A stretch of DNA of 64,000 nt from Neocallimastix lanati (nom. inval.) (lineage: Eukaryota > Neocallimastigomycota > Neocallimastigomycetes > Neocallimastigales > Neocallimastigaceae): contig JACVTC010000010.1 in the NCBI GenBank assembly GCA_016946835.1, positions 62,001 through 126,000 on the forward strand, given 5' to 3'. A program made the position numbers and the translations under genes. The notes beneath the pieces were generated by a model. That model saw only the letters and a program-made list of their open reading frames with translations, was not told where the DNA came from and ran no database searches. Position 1 is the stretch's first letter. Each line of letters opens with the position of its first letter. Positions 40,512-51,701 of this stretch are shown in pieces.

Positions 40512-41707
40512 AAGATAAATATTATGGAGAAAATATATTTATATATTTTCTTTTATTAATAAAGAACAATAAAGAACACAAAATTTCTTTTATAGAAACG
40601 AAGATTTAAATTTTTTTTTTTTTTTTTTTTTTATTTAATATTGTTTAAAAATTGTGTTTTACAGGAAATTTATTTATAAGTATATATATAGAAATTTATT
40701 TCTTTTTTTTTTTTTTTTTTTTAGATTTTAACAAAAAAAATAAATGATAAAGTAAATCCTATTAAAAGGAAAATAATTATTATAGAAGATATTTTTTTTT
40801 TATATGGATTTTAAAAAAAATGATGAAGTAAATCTTATTAAAAAGGAAGACAAATATTAATGAAGAAATTTTTTTTTTTTTTTTTTTTAGAACAAATTCC
40901 AAATGAAGAATAGTTTTTAGCGATAGAAAAGGCTTGTTAGTAGAATTATTATTATATAAATTAGTATATTTTTTTTTGTATATATTTTAATAAGGGACAA
41001 TCAAATATATATTATAACTTTATTATTATTTTCGATTCCCGCAAGCATTTACTCTGCGTCTTTCGACCTCCACTATTTAACCGTCAGTTCCAAGTAACCT
41101 TTAACTGTTCCTGCCTATTGAAACAAGGGCTTTATGGATTTTTCAATTAAAGGTCTGATATTGAAACCTTATTAAATAGCGCTCTACTCCCCCGCTTATA
41201 CATGTAAACGCTCTTATCTACTCTCTAATAAAAAGTTACTTTAATAATTTATTATACCTGAATTTAATCAAGCCACTAATAAATTACCATATATTGTATA
41301 TTCCCGGAAAACGATGCTGATTTTAGAAATAATTAATAATAATAATTTTTATTTAATTAATAATACGGAATTACTTAATTCACCTATCCCAATCGATGAG
41401 CCTTTAGCTATAGAGTTTTTCATCTAACAGCCGCTCTCCCTGATGGTAGGTACTGAATGAATTTAGTATTCTAATATTAAGAAAATAAAAATTTAAAATT
41501 AATAATTATAAAACTTATTTATTATTGTTGAATAAAACTAATTATTCCAAGTTTTTCAATATCTTGAAAAATCCTCTTGATAGACTTTCCAGATAGAACA
41601 AACTCTCTTGATGGAAGTAATTATTTTAATAATAAATAAGAATTGAGCGGAAGTGCTCTTCTAAAATGTAATTTTTTTTTTTTGAATTATTATATATAAA
41701 TAATATA

Positions 41708-41742
<35 letters not shown>

Positions 41743-42025
41743 TATTATTATTATTTTTATTATTATTATAAGTAAAAATAAATGTTTTATTATAACAAAT
41801 AAAATTTACGAATTAAGTTTCATAAAAAAAAATTTTTTTTTTTTTTTTTTTTTTTTTGTATAAAATTTGTGTAACTAAGTAAAAAAAATTAAATAATTTT
41901 TCCAAAAAAAAAATTAAAGTTTTATAAATTTTATATTCCCTATAACAAAATAATAAGTTTAAATAAAAAAAATTATATGTTTAATATTTATTCTAAGGTT
42001 TCTTTTCATCTTATAATGTGTTTCA
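40267..42025 (-). other. Element 2 long 5' leader
   Basis: About 1.8 kb between gag and the primer-binding site, very long for a Ty3-type leader. It contains several T runs of 20-45 bases, a duplicated 130-bp segment (AAAGAACACAAAA..ATAGAAACGAA near 40267 and 40570), and a more complex stretch at 41035-41650 with no open frame. It may hold packaging or dimerisation signals, but none can be identified. Confidence 0.55.
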
Positions 42026-42045
42026 GGCGCCCGGATTCTCCACCA
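42026..42045 (-). other. Element 2 primer-binding site
   Basis: The plus-strand sequence GGCGCCCGGATTCTCCACCA is identical over 18 bases to the element 1 site. It lies eight bases from the 5' LTR, a longer gap than the usual zero to three. Confidence 0.75.
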
Positions 42046-42053
42046 AATTTTTA

Positions 42054-44519
42054 TGATACGGGCTAGGGTTGAAACACTAAGATATTCAAAACAAAAAAAA
42101 AAATAAATATTAACACATAACTATAAAAATAAGTTTGGAAACAAGAAAAAAAAATTAAATTTTAAAATATTCTTTATTTAAATTTAAAATTAAAATTATT
42201 TGTTCCCAGTATTAAAAAGAAAGAAATTTATTCTTCTTTTTATACTTTTATTTTAATACATTTTATTTATTATTAATATATTCTTTATAAAAAAAAACTA
42301 TTATAACTATTTTATTTTAATTTTTAACTATTATTTTAAATTATTTTTTAAAAAAAAAAAAAATAACATTTATTAAATTAAAATATAAAAAATTAATTTA
42401 GAGCTTGTATCACGAAGGGCATTCCGGGCGGTAGCTTCTTCTTGATATTGTTTTTCAGAGAGAGAATTATACAGAATTGATATTTTCTGTATTTTAGATC
42501 ATTTTTTTTATTATTGAAATTCTGTATTTTAGTTCATTTTTATTTTTAATAAAGATTTAATTTATTTTTGATTTTTGATTTATTTTTAGTTTATTTCAAA
42601 GGTTTAGAAAATATTATACAGAAACTTATAATTCTGTATTTTATATCAAATATTTATTGAAATAGGTTTTTATTATTCTTAATATAAAAATAGGAATTAG
42701 TAATGATTTAAATATTATATAATTTTTAATAAGAATATTTAGTAATAATTATTATTATATTTAATATTAATAAAATATTTAATAATAATTTTTATTAGAT
42801 TTGATATTAATAAATGATTTTAATAAGAATATTTAATAATAATTTTTATTAGATTTAATATTAATAAAAGAATATTTAATAAGAATATTTAATAATAATT
42901 TTTATTATATTTGATATTAATAAAAGATTTTAATAAGAATATTTAATAATAATTTTTATTATATTTAATATTAATAAAAGAATTTTATAAGAATATTTAA
43001 TAATAATTTTTATTATAAAAGATTTTAATAAGAATATTTAATAATAATTTTTATTATAAAAGATTTTAATAAGAATATTTAATAATAATTTTTATTATAT
43101 TTAATATTAATAAAAGAAATTTATAAGAATATTTAATAATAATTTTTATTATATTTAATATTAATAAAAGATTTTTTATTAGAATATTTAATAATAATTT
43201 TTATTAGATTTGATATTAATAAAAGCATTTTATAAGAATATTTAATAATAATTTTTATTATATTTAATATTAATAAAAGAATTTTATAAGAATATTTAAT
43301 AATAATTTTTATTATAAAAGATTTTAATAAGAAGATTTAATAATAATTTTTATTATATTTGATATTAATAAAAGATTTTAATAAGAATATTTAATAATAA
43401 TTTTTTATTAGATTTGATATTAATAAAAGAAATTTATAAGAATATTTAATAATAATTTTTATTATATTTAATATTAACAAAAGAATTTTATAAGAATATT
43501 TAATAATAATTTTTATTATAAAAGATTTTAATAAGAAGATTTAATAATAATTTTTATTATATTTGATATTAATAAAAGATTTTAATAAGAATATTTAATA
43601 ATAATTTTTTATTAGATTTGATATTAATAAAAGAAATTTATAAGAATATTTAATAATAATTTTTATTATATTTAATATTAACAAAAGAATTTTATAAGAA
43701 TATTTAATAATAATTTTTATTATAAAAGATTTTAATAAGAAGATTTAATAATAATTTTTATTATATTTGATATTAATAAAAGATTTTAATAAGAATATTT
43801 AATAATAATTTTTTATTAGATTTGATATTAATAAAAGAAATTTATAAGAATATTTAATAATAATTTTTATTATATTTAATATTAACAAAAGAATTTTATA
43901 AGAATATTTAATAATAATTTTTATTATAAAAGATTTTAATAAGAAGATTTAATAATAATTTTTATTATATTTGATATTAATAAAAGATTTTAATAAGAAT
44001 ATTTAATAATAATTTTTTATTAGATTTGATATTAATAAAAGAAATTTATAAGAATATTTAATAATAATTTTTAATTTTTATTATATTTAATATTAATAAA
44101 AGAATTTTATAAGAATATTTAATAATAATTTTTATTATATTTGATATTAATAAAAGATTTTAATAAGAATATTTAATAATAATTTTTTATTAGATTTGAT
44201 ATTAATAAAAGAAATTTATAAGAATATTTAATAATAATTTTTATTATATTTAATATTAATAAAAGAATTTTATAAGAATATTTAATAATAATTTTTATTA
44301 TATTTAATATTAATAAAAGAAATTTATAAGAATATTTAATAATAATTTTTATTATATTTAATATTAATAAAAGAAATTTATAAGAATATTTAATAATAAT
44401 TTTTATTATATTTGATATTAATAAAAGATTTTAATAAGAATATTTAATAATAATTTTATTTTATTATTATTAAGAGTATTTAATAGGAAATACAAGATAT
44501 TTAGTGACACCCCGTATCA
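42054..44519 (-). repeat. Element 2 5' LTR, 2466 bp, with expanded array
   Basis: It has the same termini and first 650 bp as the 3' LTR (one substitution seen apart from homopolymer length). The repeat array runs from about 42680 to 44460 and is about 900 bp longer than in the partner. It includes a higher-order unit of about 230 bp that occurs roughly four times between 43310 and 44050. Confidence 0.9.
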
Positions 44520-44522
44520 ATA

Positions 44523-45539
44523 TGTAATAATTTAATTAAAAGATTATAATTAAATTATTAATCATTAATATTAGCTCTAACTGCTAATATTAAAGGTTTA
44601 GAAAAGAATCATACTTACCTATGGTTCTTTCTAATTATCGAGTTTATTATAACGAATTATAATAGACGAAACACTATATTGATAAGGAAAAGTTTTAATT
44701 ATAAAATTTGTTTTATTAAAATAATTTGTTTTATTTTTTATTAAAAATTTTAAATGTTAAAACTTATTGTTATTATTATTATATTATAATTGCTATAATA
44801 ATAACTCTTGATTTCTCAAAGAGAACTCAAGAGCCTTATTTATACTTTTTTGTCAAAATAAAGTTAAAATCAAAAGGGGTTCTAATCTTAACAAATCTCT
44901 TATCTAGGAAAAGACTAGAAGAAAAACCTAGATAAGTTTTTTGATCGATATTCTATCCATATCGATCATCGCGTTAATTAAGTAAAACCGATTACTTTTA
45001 AGAAGTAATTGGAAAAACCTTAATTAACCGATTACTTAATCTAATATAATGATCGAAAATAAAAGAATAAAATAATGAAAATTATTTCGATCATAAAATT
45101 TAAAATTTAATCTATTTAGTTCTATTTTATAGAACTTTACATAAAAAATATAAAACAATACATTAATAATAAAATACATGATTAATACAATACAGAATAC
45201 ATGATAGAATACAGAATACATGATAGAATACAGAATACATGATAAAATACAGAATAGTGTTTTAGTTTATGATTTAATAAGTGAGAGAAAACTAAAATTA
45301 ATAAATTTAATAATTAAGTGAATAATTAAATAAAGTTAATATTATTTTAAATGTATAAAAATTATTTGATTAAATAAATTTTTAATATTAAACTAAATAA
45401 AATTTTAATATATAATTAAATAAATTATTAATTATAATTAATTGTATAAATGAAATATGAGTTAAATAAAAGTTATATTAATTATAACCTAACTAAGAAA
45501 ATATAATTATTTTGTTAAAAATAATTATAGATTCTTACA
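44523..45539. mobile_element. Solo LTR D of another family, 1017 bp
   Basis: It begins TGTAATAATTTAATT and ends ATTCTTACA, giving TGTAA/TTACA termini, and is flanked by CAATA on both sides (44518-44522 and 45540-45544). The left CAATA includes the last two bases of the element 2 LTR, so it inserted exactly across that LTR edge and is younger than element 2. No coding sequence. Around 45185-45257 it holds three to four copies of a 21-bp unit (GAATACATGATAGAATACA). Nothing else in the window resembles it. Confidence 0.8.
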
Positions 45540-45547
45540 CAATAAAA

Positions 45548-46283
45548 TGACAAACGATTCTATTATCTTAATTTGAAGTTATTACTTCAAAAGTGATAAT
45601 AGATGTATCAAGTTTGAATTAATATAAATTTAATATGAATGAATTTATGTTATTATTATTAATAATTAAGTTATTATTATTCTAGCTTAACACTGAATTG
45701 TTATTAATTTTTCAAAATTATACATTTCTTTTGTGTTTAGAATTAATTTTTATTATTATATTTATTAATTTTTATTATTATTTATTAATTTTTATTATTA
45801 TTTATTATTATAATATTTGGTTATTATTTTTTTTATTACATTTCTAATAACAACGAGAAATTAATTTTATAAAATATTTACAAGTATTTATATTTTTACA
45901 ATAATTTAAAGTATTTACAATTTTTAATAATAAAATAATTAAGAATAATTATATTTATAAAAATAAACAATAAAATAAACAAATAAACAATTAATACAAG
46001 AATTATTATAAACAAAGAATTCAAAATAATAAAAAAAAAGAGAAAATTGTTTACAAACTATTTACTTTTAATTAAAAAGAGAAATTAATTAACATTAATA
46101 TTTCATTATTTTAAAAATTAAAATAGAATTAAAGTATAATTTCGAGTTTTAGAATTTAATTAAAATAAATCTTTTTATTATGATTTTAATTTCAAATTTT
46201 AATTTATTAATTTGTTGTTGAATAGGTTAGATATTATTCAAGCTTTCTAATAATTTTATGCTTAAGAATTCCAATCTGTATCA
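45548..46283 (-). repeat. Element 3 3' LTR, 736 bp
   Basis: TG..CA termini. It contains a short TTATTAATTTTTATTATTA repeat near 45765-45810. It is followed by CGTCGGCCCTTAAGAG, whose complement is the purine-rich tract. Confidence 0.92.
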
Positions 46284-46295
46284 ATTCGTCGGCCC

Positions 46296-49200
46296 TTAAG
46301 AGATGACTTCGTCCCTTGAAGTCAAAGAATTTTCTTGAAGTACATATGGAAAAACATTTTTAATATGAACATTTCTATTTAAGAGTTTTCCAGTAGTTGG
46401 ATCTTCTAATACTAAGGTATTGAATTTTTGTTTATTAACAACTTTAAAAGGTCCGTAAAAGTAAGGATTTAATTTACTTCTTCCTATAAGTCTTATCATT
46501 ACGTAATCTCCTGGTTTATATTTCTTCTTTAGTGCATTTTGAAATCCAATACGGTGTTCCCAATATTTATTTGCATATTCTGAATATTCAGTAGCCTGTT
46601 TTACCCAATTTTGATGTCTTAAGAAACGTCGAAATATATATTCTTCTTCTGATTCATTTGGATCTTTGTAAATATCGGGGAACATGACTTCTAATGGCCA
46701 AGTGTCGTGTCTGCCATAAAGTAATTCGAAACTACTAAATTTTGTTTTTGAATTTTTAGTAGTTCTTAAGGCCCATAAAGCCGATGGAAGATATTCATCC
46801 CATTCAGACTCATTTTCTACTAATAATCTTAATAACTTCCCTATTTCTCTGTTTCGATTCTCAATCATTCCATTCGATTCAGGATGATGCGGGGAAACGT
46901 AATGAACCCATGAACCATAAAGGTCAATCATCATCTTTGTTACTTCAGAGATAAAGGAACTACCATTGTCGGTAATTATTATTTCAGGTGGTCCATGTCT
47001 TGTAAATATTTCAACAAGAAATTTTATTACTTCTTCGGATTTCATGTTCGGGATTGCTTTAGCTTCAACCCACTTGGTAAAATAATCGACTAAGGTTATT
47101 ATATAATTGTTACCATTTTTAGTAGTTGGTAACGGTCCTATTATATCGAGTCCTACTCTAGTAAATGGTTGTTCAACAGGGGTAGCATTATCTCCAGAAC
47201 TTTTTGGAAATGGTTTAGGCCTGCATGTTTGACATTTGTGACAACTTTTTATCCACATTCTTACATCATTCCAAATGCCAGGCCAATAGTAAGATTGCAT
47301 AATTCTATTAGTAGTTTTCTCTGCTCCTTCATGTCCTACTAAATGGGCACGATTAATAATATCCTTTTTGTCTTCATCTTTATAGATGACTTTTAAATAA
47401 AGATCATTTTTTTTATAATATAGAGTATTATCAACAACTTGATAATTCTTAGTGAAGTATTTTATTATACCTTCTGGTAGATCCAAATCCCTTGGATTAA
47501 AGTCGGCTAATATTGCATTAGCGCATTGAATAATTCCTTTTGAATTTTTAGAAGGTAATCTTGATAACGCATCAGCGAATACATTTTTCTTTCCTTTCTC
47601 GTAAATAAGTTCAATCTTATATTTGTTAAATTCTTCTATCCATCTTGCATGACGATTAGAAGTAGGAATACTTTTTTTGAAAAACCCAAGTAATGGTTTA
47701 TGATCCGTAATAAATTTTGTTAAATTTTTATTGCTTAATATATATTGACTAAAATATTTTAAACTAAATATAACAGCTAATCCTTCTAAGTCCGTTACGG
47801 AGTAATTCTTTTCAGATGTAGAGAGTGTTCTACTTACGCAACAGATAGGATGTTCAAGACTATCCTCTTCCTTCTGTAAAAGAACACCACCAATACCTTT
47901 AAGAGAAGCATCAGTACGAATGATGAATTCCTTTTTAAAATCTGGGTAACTTAATATTGGATCATTAAGTAAACATTCTTTAATATTTTCGAAAGCTTCT
48001 TCGCATTCATTTGACCATATATATTTTGAATTCTTTTTTAATAACTTAAAAAGAGGGTCAGCAATAACTGAGAAATTTTGAATAAATTTTCTATAATAAC
48101 TAGCTAAACCTAAAAAAGAACGAAGTTCACTTACATCTTTAGGATTGTCCCACAAAGCAATACTTTGTACTTTTGATGGAATTGTTTTTAATCCTTTTGA
48201 TGTTAGAACATGACCTAATACTTCAACACTTTCTTGAAAGAATTTACATTTTTGTAAGTTAAGAGAAAGATTGTATTTAGAAAATATTTCAAAAGCTAAC
48301 TTTAAATGTTTAAGATGTTCATCAAGAGTTCTTGAATAAATTACAATATCATCTAAGTAAACAAATAAACATTTACCGATTAAAGGAAGTAATATTCTAT
48401 TCATCTCCCGTTGGAAGGTAGCGGGAGCATTGGTAAGGCCAAATGGCATTACTTTAAAATTGTAATTGCCGAATTTTGTGGTAAATGCTGTTTTCTCTAT
48501 ATCTTCTGGATTCATTGGAATTTGATGATATCCAGAATATAAGTCTAATGCGGAGAATACCGTCGCACCATTTACTGAATAAATTAGTTCATCTATAAAT
48601 GGTAGTGCGTAAGAATCTTTTATAGTAATTTCATTTAATTTGCGATAATCAATACACATTCTCCATTTCCCATTTTTCTTTTGAACTAATAGAACAGGAA
48701 AAGACCATGGAGAATGTGAAGGAACTATAAGTCCTTTTTCTAATAGTTTAATTATTTCCGATTTAAGAATATCTGCATGCTCTTTTGATAATTTGTATGG
48801 TTTTAATTTTATAGGTTTATTACTAATTGTCACAATTGAATGTGGTTCTAAATTAGCTGTACTTAATTGTGACATTGAAGTTGCCATACAGTTTTTATAC
48901 TTCTCAATTAAATTTTTAAATTCTGTCTTAAATTTTTCCGGGACAGATTCAATAATTTTATTTAATGTATCGATGAACTCTTGTTGTTCATCTTTTTCTA
49001 TAATAATGGAATTAACAAGAGGTATTTCTGATTTACTATTAATTATATAAGTTACTTGTTTAATTCCTTTCTTAATTTTCTGGTAGACAGCATCATCATC
49101 TGGATCTATATACAAACGATACTTTTTCTGAATTCCTCTACCAAATATAATTTCAAAATATGGATTCGTATAATTAATTACATAGAATTTTTCTGTAATA

Positions 49201-49718
49201 GTTAATCTATTATTTACGTTTATTTTTAATTCAATGTAACTATTTGTAGTTACTTTAGTACCATCCACAATGGTAATATCTTCTAAATTTTCACATTGTT
49301 TAATTACTTTATGTTTTAGTTTGCCTAGACAATTATTTGTTATAACATTAACGTTTGCACCGGTATCGTATAAGATTTTAAATGTCTTATTATCTATTTC
49401 ACCACAAATAATAGGAAGACTTGTATTAGTTAAGGAACAAAGAATTTTCTCAACTCTTGGTTTACAACCTTGTTCAAGTTCTTTTCTAATGGACGGACTT
49501 GCAGATAATAATTGAGATAAACTAATTTTTGGAAAAAGGTTATTAGCTTCTTCAGTTATACTAAACTTTTCATTTTCATTTAACATTTGGATATTGGTCA
49601 TTTTTCTTTTCTTAATAGTTTTTGGTTTTTCTGATTCTTTTTCATTATTACTTTCAATATATGAGGCTCCATTAATCTCATTTTCATTGCTATTTTCTTC
49701 TTCATTAACTTCCATCAC
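46296..49718 (-). CDS. pol: Element 3 Pol (protease, RT, RNase H, integrase)
   Basis: 1140 residues from the first in-frame Met; the open frame continues upstream towards gag. Domains are: aspartic protease with YDTGANVNVIT (Asp118); reverse transcriptase with MPFGLTNAPATF and the catalytic YLDDIVIYS near 455; RNase H with RTDASLKGIGGVL near 600; and integrase with HxxxH..CxxC near 790-830, then GLDIIGPLP, TDNGSSF and NGMIENRNRE for the D,D,E triad near 859, 914 and 952. It ends with the GPY/F motif NPYFYGPFKVV and a short tail. There is no chromodomain, so it is not a chromovirus. Gag and Pol lie in different frames, and such elements commonly make Gag-Pol by programmed frameshifting. Confidence 0.93.
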   Translation of the reverse strand: MMEVNEEENSNENEINGASYIESNNEKESEKPKTIKKRKMTNIQMLNENEKFSITEEANNLFPKISLSQLLSASPSIRKELEQGCKPRVEKILCSLTNTSLPIICGEIDNKTFKILYDTGANVNVITNNCLGKLKHKVIKQCENLEDITIVDGTKVTTNSYIELKINVNNRLTITEKFYVINYTNPYFEIIFGRGIQKKYRLYIDPDDDAVYQKIKKGIKQVTYIINSKSEIPLVNSIIIEKDEQQEFIDTLNKIIESVPEKFKTEFKNLIEKYKNCMATSMSQLSTANLEPHSIVTISNKPIKLKPYKLSKEHADILKSEIIKLLEKGLIVPSHSPWSFPVLLVQKKNGKWRMCIDYRKLNEITIKDSYALPFIDELIYSVNGATVFSALDLYSGYHQIPMNPEDIEKTAFTTKFGNYNFKVMPFGLTNAPATFQREMNRILLPLIGKCLFVYLDDIVIYSRTLDEHLKHLKLAFEIFSKYNLSLNLQKCKFFQESVEVLGHVLTSKGLKTIPSKVQSIALWDNPKDVSELRSFLGLASYYRKFIQNFSVIADPLFKLLKKNSKYIWSNECEEAFENIKECLLNDPILSYPDFKKEFIIRTDASLKGIGGVLLQKEEDSLEHPICCVSRTLSTSEKNYSVTDLEGLAVIFSLKYFSQYILSNKNLTKFITDHKPLLGFFKKSIPTSNRHARWIEEFNKYKIELIYEKGKKNVFADALSRLPSKNSKGIIQCANAILADFNPRDLDLPEGIIKYFTKNYQVVDNTLYYKKNDLYLKVIYKDEDKKDIINRAHLVGHEGAEKTTNRIMQSYYWPGIWNDVRMWIKSCHKCQTCRPKPFPKSSGDNATPVEQPFTRVGLDIIGPLPTTKNGNNYIITLVDYFTKWVEAKAIPNMKSEEVIKFLVEIFTRHGPPEIIITDNGSSFISEVTKMMIDLYGSWVHYVSPHHPESNGMIENRNREIGKLLRLLVENESEWDEYLPSALWALRTTKNSKTKFSSFELLYGRHDTWPLEVMFPDIYKDPNESEEEYIFRRFLRHQNWVKQATEYSEYANKYWEHRIGFQNALKKKYKPGDYVMIRLIGRSKLNPYFYGPFKVVNKQKFNTLVLEDPTTGKLLNRNVHIKNVFPYVLQENSLTSRDEVIS

Positions 49719-50056
49719 TATATCATCACTAGTATTTGGTTCATTTTCTTCAGAATTGCTAAGCTTTCTTCTTCTAGCATCTTTAATTACTTTCTTTTGT
49801 TGTTTTACTAATTTTGTTTTGGGTTCACTTAATAATGAAGGCTTTACTATAGATTTGTTATTTAATTTTCTTGTCGAAGTTTTTCTCTTTTGTACTGTAC
49901 CGATAAAGTTTGAAGAATTTCTTTCAATATTACTTTCTTCTTTAGTGAAATTTTCTTTGTCATTTTCACTTCTTTCGAAATTATTTTCATTTTCATTTTC
50001 ATTTTCATTTTCATTTGCAATTTTAATTGTCCTGGGAGATTGCGTACTCCCGATTA

Positions 50057-51025
50057 TTAATTTAAATGGCTTTCGTCGTTTTCAGGGCAATCATTCATTT
50101 TGTGACCAATTCGTTTACATTGTACACAAAAATTTATTTTTAATTGTTCTAATTTTTTTGTAATGTCATCTAAATCTTCTATTGTTGATTGAGGGTACCT
50201 TAAAGTGTTCATTCTATGTTCAATTCCTTTGTTTATTTCTTCTCTTGATTGCATTTTATACCTATTATTTCTTATATTGTTATTATAGTTATCATTATGT
50301 TTATTTTTATTATCGTAACGATTATAATTATTATTATTGTTGTTATATTGCTTATTATTCGATCTGGAATTTGAAGTTGAAAAATAATCATTTCTATAAT
50401 TATAATTGTTATAATTATTATTATAATTTTTAGATTCATTGAAATCTTTTATTTCTTTCTTGTTAACTCCGTGTAATTTTTTATATTTATTTTTATTTTC
50501 TTCCATTAAAGCAATAATTTTTCCTTTCTTGGATGTTATTTTCATTGCATCCTGAAGTGAGGTTGGTTCCTCTTCTAATAAGGCTTCATAAATTTTACCC
50601 CAATTCTTAAAAGCATTAATATAATATGAAGTGATAACTTGGTCACTAATTTCTAAATTCACTTGATTACACAGGGTATTGAATCTTACATCAAATTCAG
50701 AAATTCTTTCCCCTTTTTTAATAGTGACTGTAGATAATTCCAATAATCTGGCATTTTTAGAGGTAGAGACTCTGAAATGTCCTCTTAATTTATTTATTAT
50801 AGTTTTGTAACTATCTGGTGCTTCTTTGTTTAATGAATTGAATACAATGGTTCTCGCTATATCTGTAGTTAAGGAGATTAAGTATTCAATTTTATCTTCT
50901 TCTTCTTCTATTTTATTAGCTTTACACCAGCGTTCATACGAAAAATGCCATTCCTCAAAGGAAACCTTATCCTTCCCTAATATAGGTAACCTATTAAAGG
51001 TTATTGCCTTGGTTGAATTTTCCAT
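50057..51025 (-). CDS. gag: Element 3 Gag with CCHC knuckle
   Basis: 322 residues starting MENSTKAITFNRLPILGKDK. A Ty3-type Gag domain spans about 20-180 (GERISEFDVRFNTLCNQVN, SLQDAMKITSKKGK). A Tyr/Asn/Arg-rich basic region follows at about 205-265, then the zinc knuckle CVQCKRIGHKMNDC near 300-313. The capsid-like part shares the pattern of the Gag proteins of elements 1 and 2 but is clearly divergent, so the three elements are separate families. Confidence 0.92.
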   Translation of the reverse strand: MENSTKAITFNRLPILGKDKVSFEEWHFSYERWCKANKIEEEEDKIEYLISLTTDIARTIVFNSLNKEAPDSYKTIINKLRGHFRVSTSKNARLLELSTVTIKKGERISEFDVRFNTLCNQVNLEISDQVITSYYINAFKNWGKIYEALLEEEPTSLQDAMKITSKKGKIIALMEENKNKYKKLHGVNKKEIKDFNESKNYNNNYNNYNYRNDYFSTSNSRSNNKQYNNNNNNYNRYDNKNKHNDNYNNNIRNNRYKMQSREEINKGIEHRMNTLRYPQSTIEDLDDITKKLEQLKINFCVQCKRIGHKMNDCPENDESHLN

Positions 51026-51149
51026 TATTATTATTATTTTATTTATAAATTTTAAAAAGAAACCTTACAATTTATATTTTCGCTTATCTTAATTTATGAA
51101 TTTATGAATTATTTTACTTATTTCTTTTTTATTTATTCTTGCAAAAAGA

Positions 51150-51215
<66 letters not shown>

Positions 51216-51583
51216 ATTCTTTCGACTGTAGATAGTAGTATTTGTATACAATTTTATTTTAATTAACACCTTTGCCTCACAACCATAAAAAAAACCGGCG
51301 GTGTTAATATAACAAAAAGGGAACAAGTAAACCCTTAAAAGAAAATTTTAAAACTATATATTTAATCTTAGACCTTCGGTGATCTAAGCGCATTAACCGT
51401 TGTTAACTCGTTTACTGCAACCTCACTCTGTTGAAGAGATATGGGATTAGATTACGTCTTTTATAGTAATCCTTTACGCAGTCTCTAACCAAATAGATTC
51501 GTCTAAACGAGTTGCAAATGAGCTTATTGAATACACTCAAAAACAACGTATAACCGAGTATTCTAACACTCGTCCTAATAATT

Positions 51584-51624
<41 letters not shown>

Positions 51625-51701
51625 CTACTTAAATCTACTTGAATAATTAAAATAGATATAACTTACTCGTATAGGAGTTATATCACTCACTCTCCACCAA
51701 T
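51026..51701 (-). other. Element 3 5' leader and primer-binding site
   Basis: It contains a T run of more than 50 bases at 51153-51210 and another at 51585-51621, so the transcript would carry long A runs. The primer-binding site is at 51686-51699, with the plus-strand end CTCTCCACCA, sharing only its last nine bases with the sites of elements 1 and 2. Confidence 0.7.

Larger units (their letters stand above)
31770..44519 (-). mobile_element. Ty3/gypsy element 2, 12.75 kb, recent but broken
   Basis: LTRs 31770-33333 and 42054-44519 enclose, on the minus strand, a primer-binding site (42026-42045), gag (38910-40241), protease near 38.2 kb, reverse transcriptase near 35.8-36.5 kb (IYMDDLVIFS), RNase H near 35.3-35.7 kb, integrase near 33.5-34.5 kb and a purine tract beside the left LTR. 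Two long asparagine-rich stretches interrupt Pol. The LTRs agree almost perfectly outside homopolymers and an internal repeat array, so the insertion is young. It is nevertheless broken, with about two breaks in pol. It is flanked by ATAA on both sides once the LTR at 44523-45539 is set aside. Confidence 0.9.

Noticed and set aside
44726-44935. Plus-strand 69-codon frame
   Set aside because: It lies inside solo LTR D, has no recognisable domain, and such frames are expected by chance.
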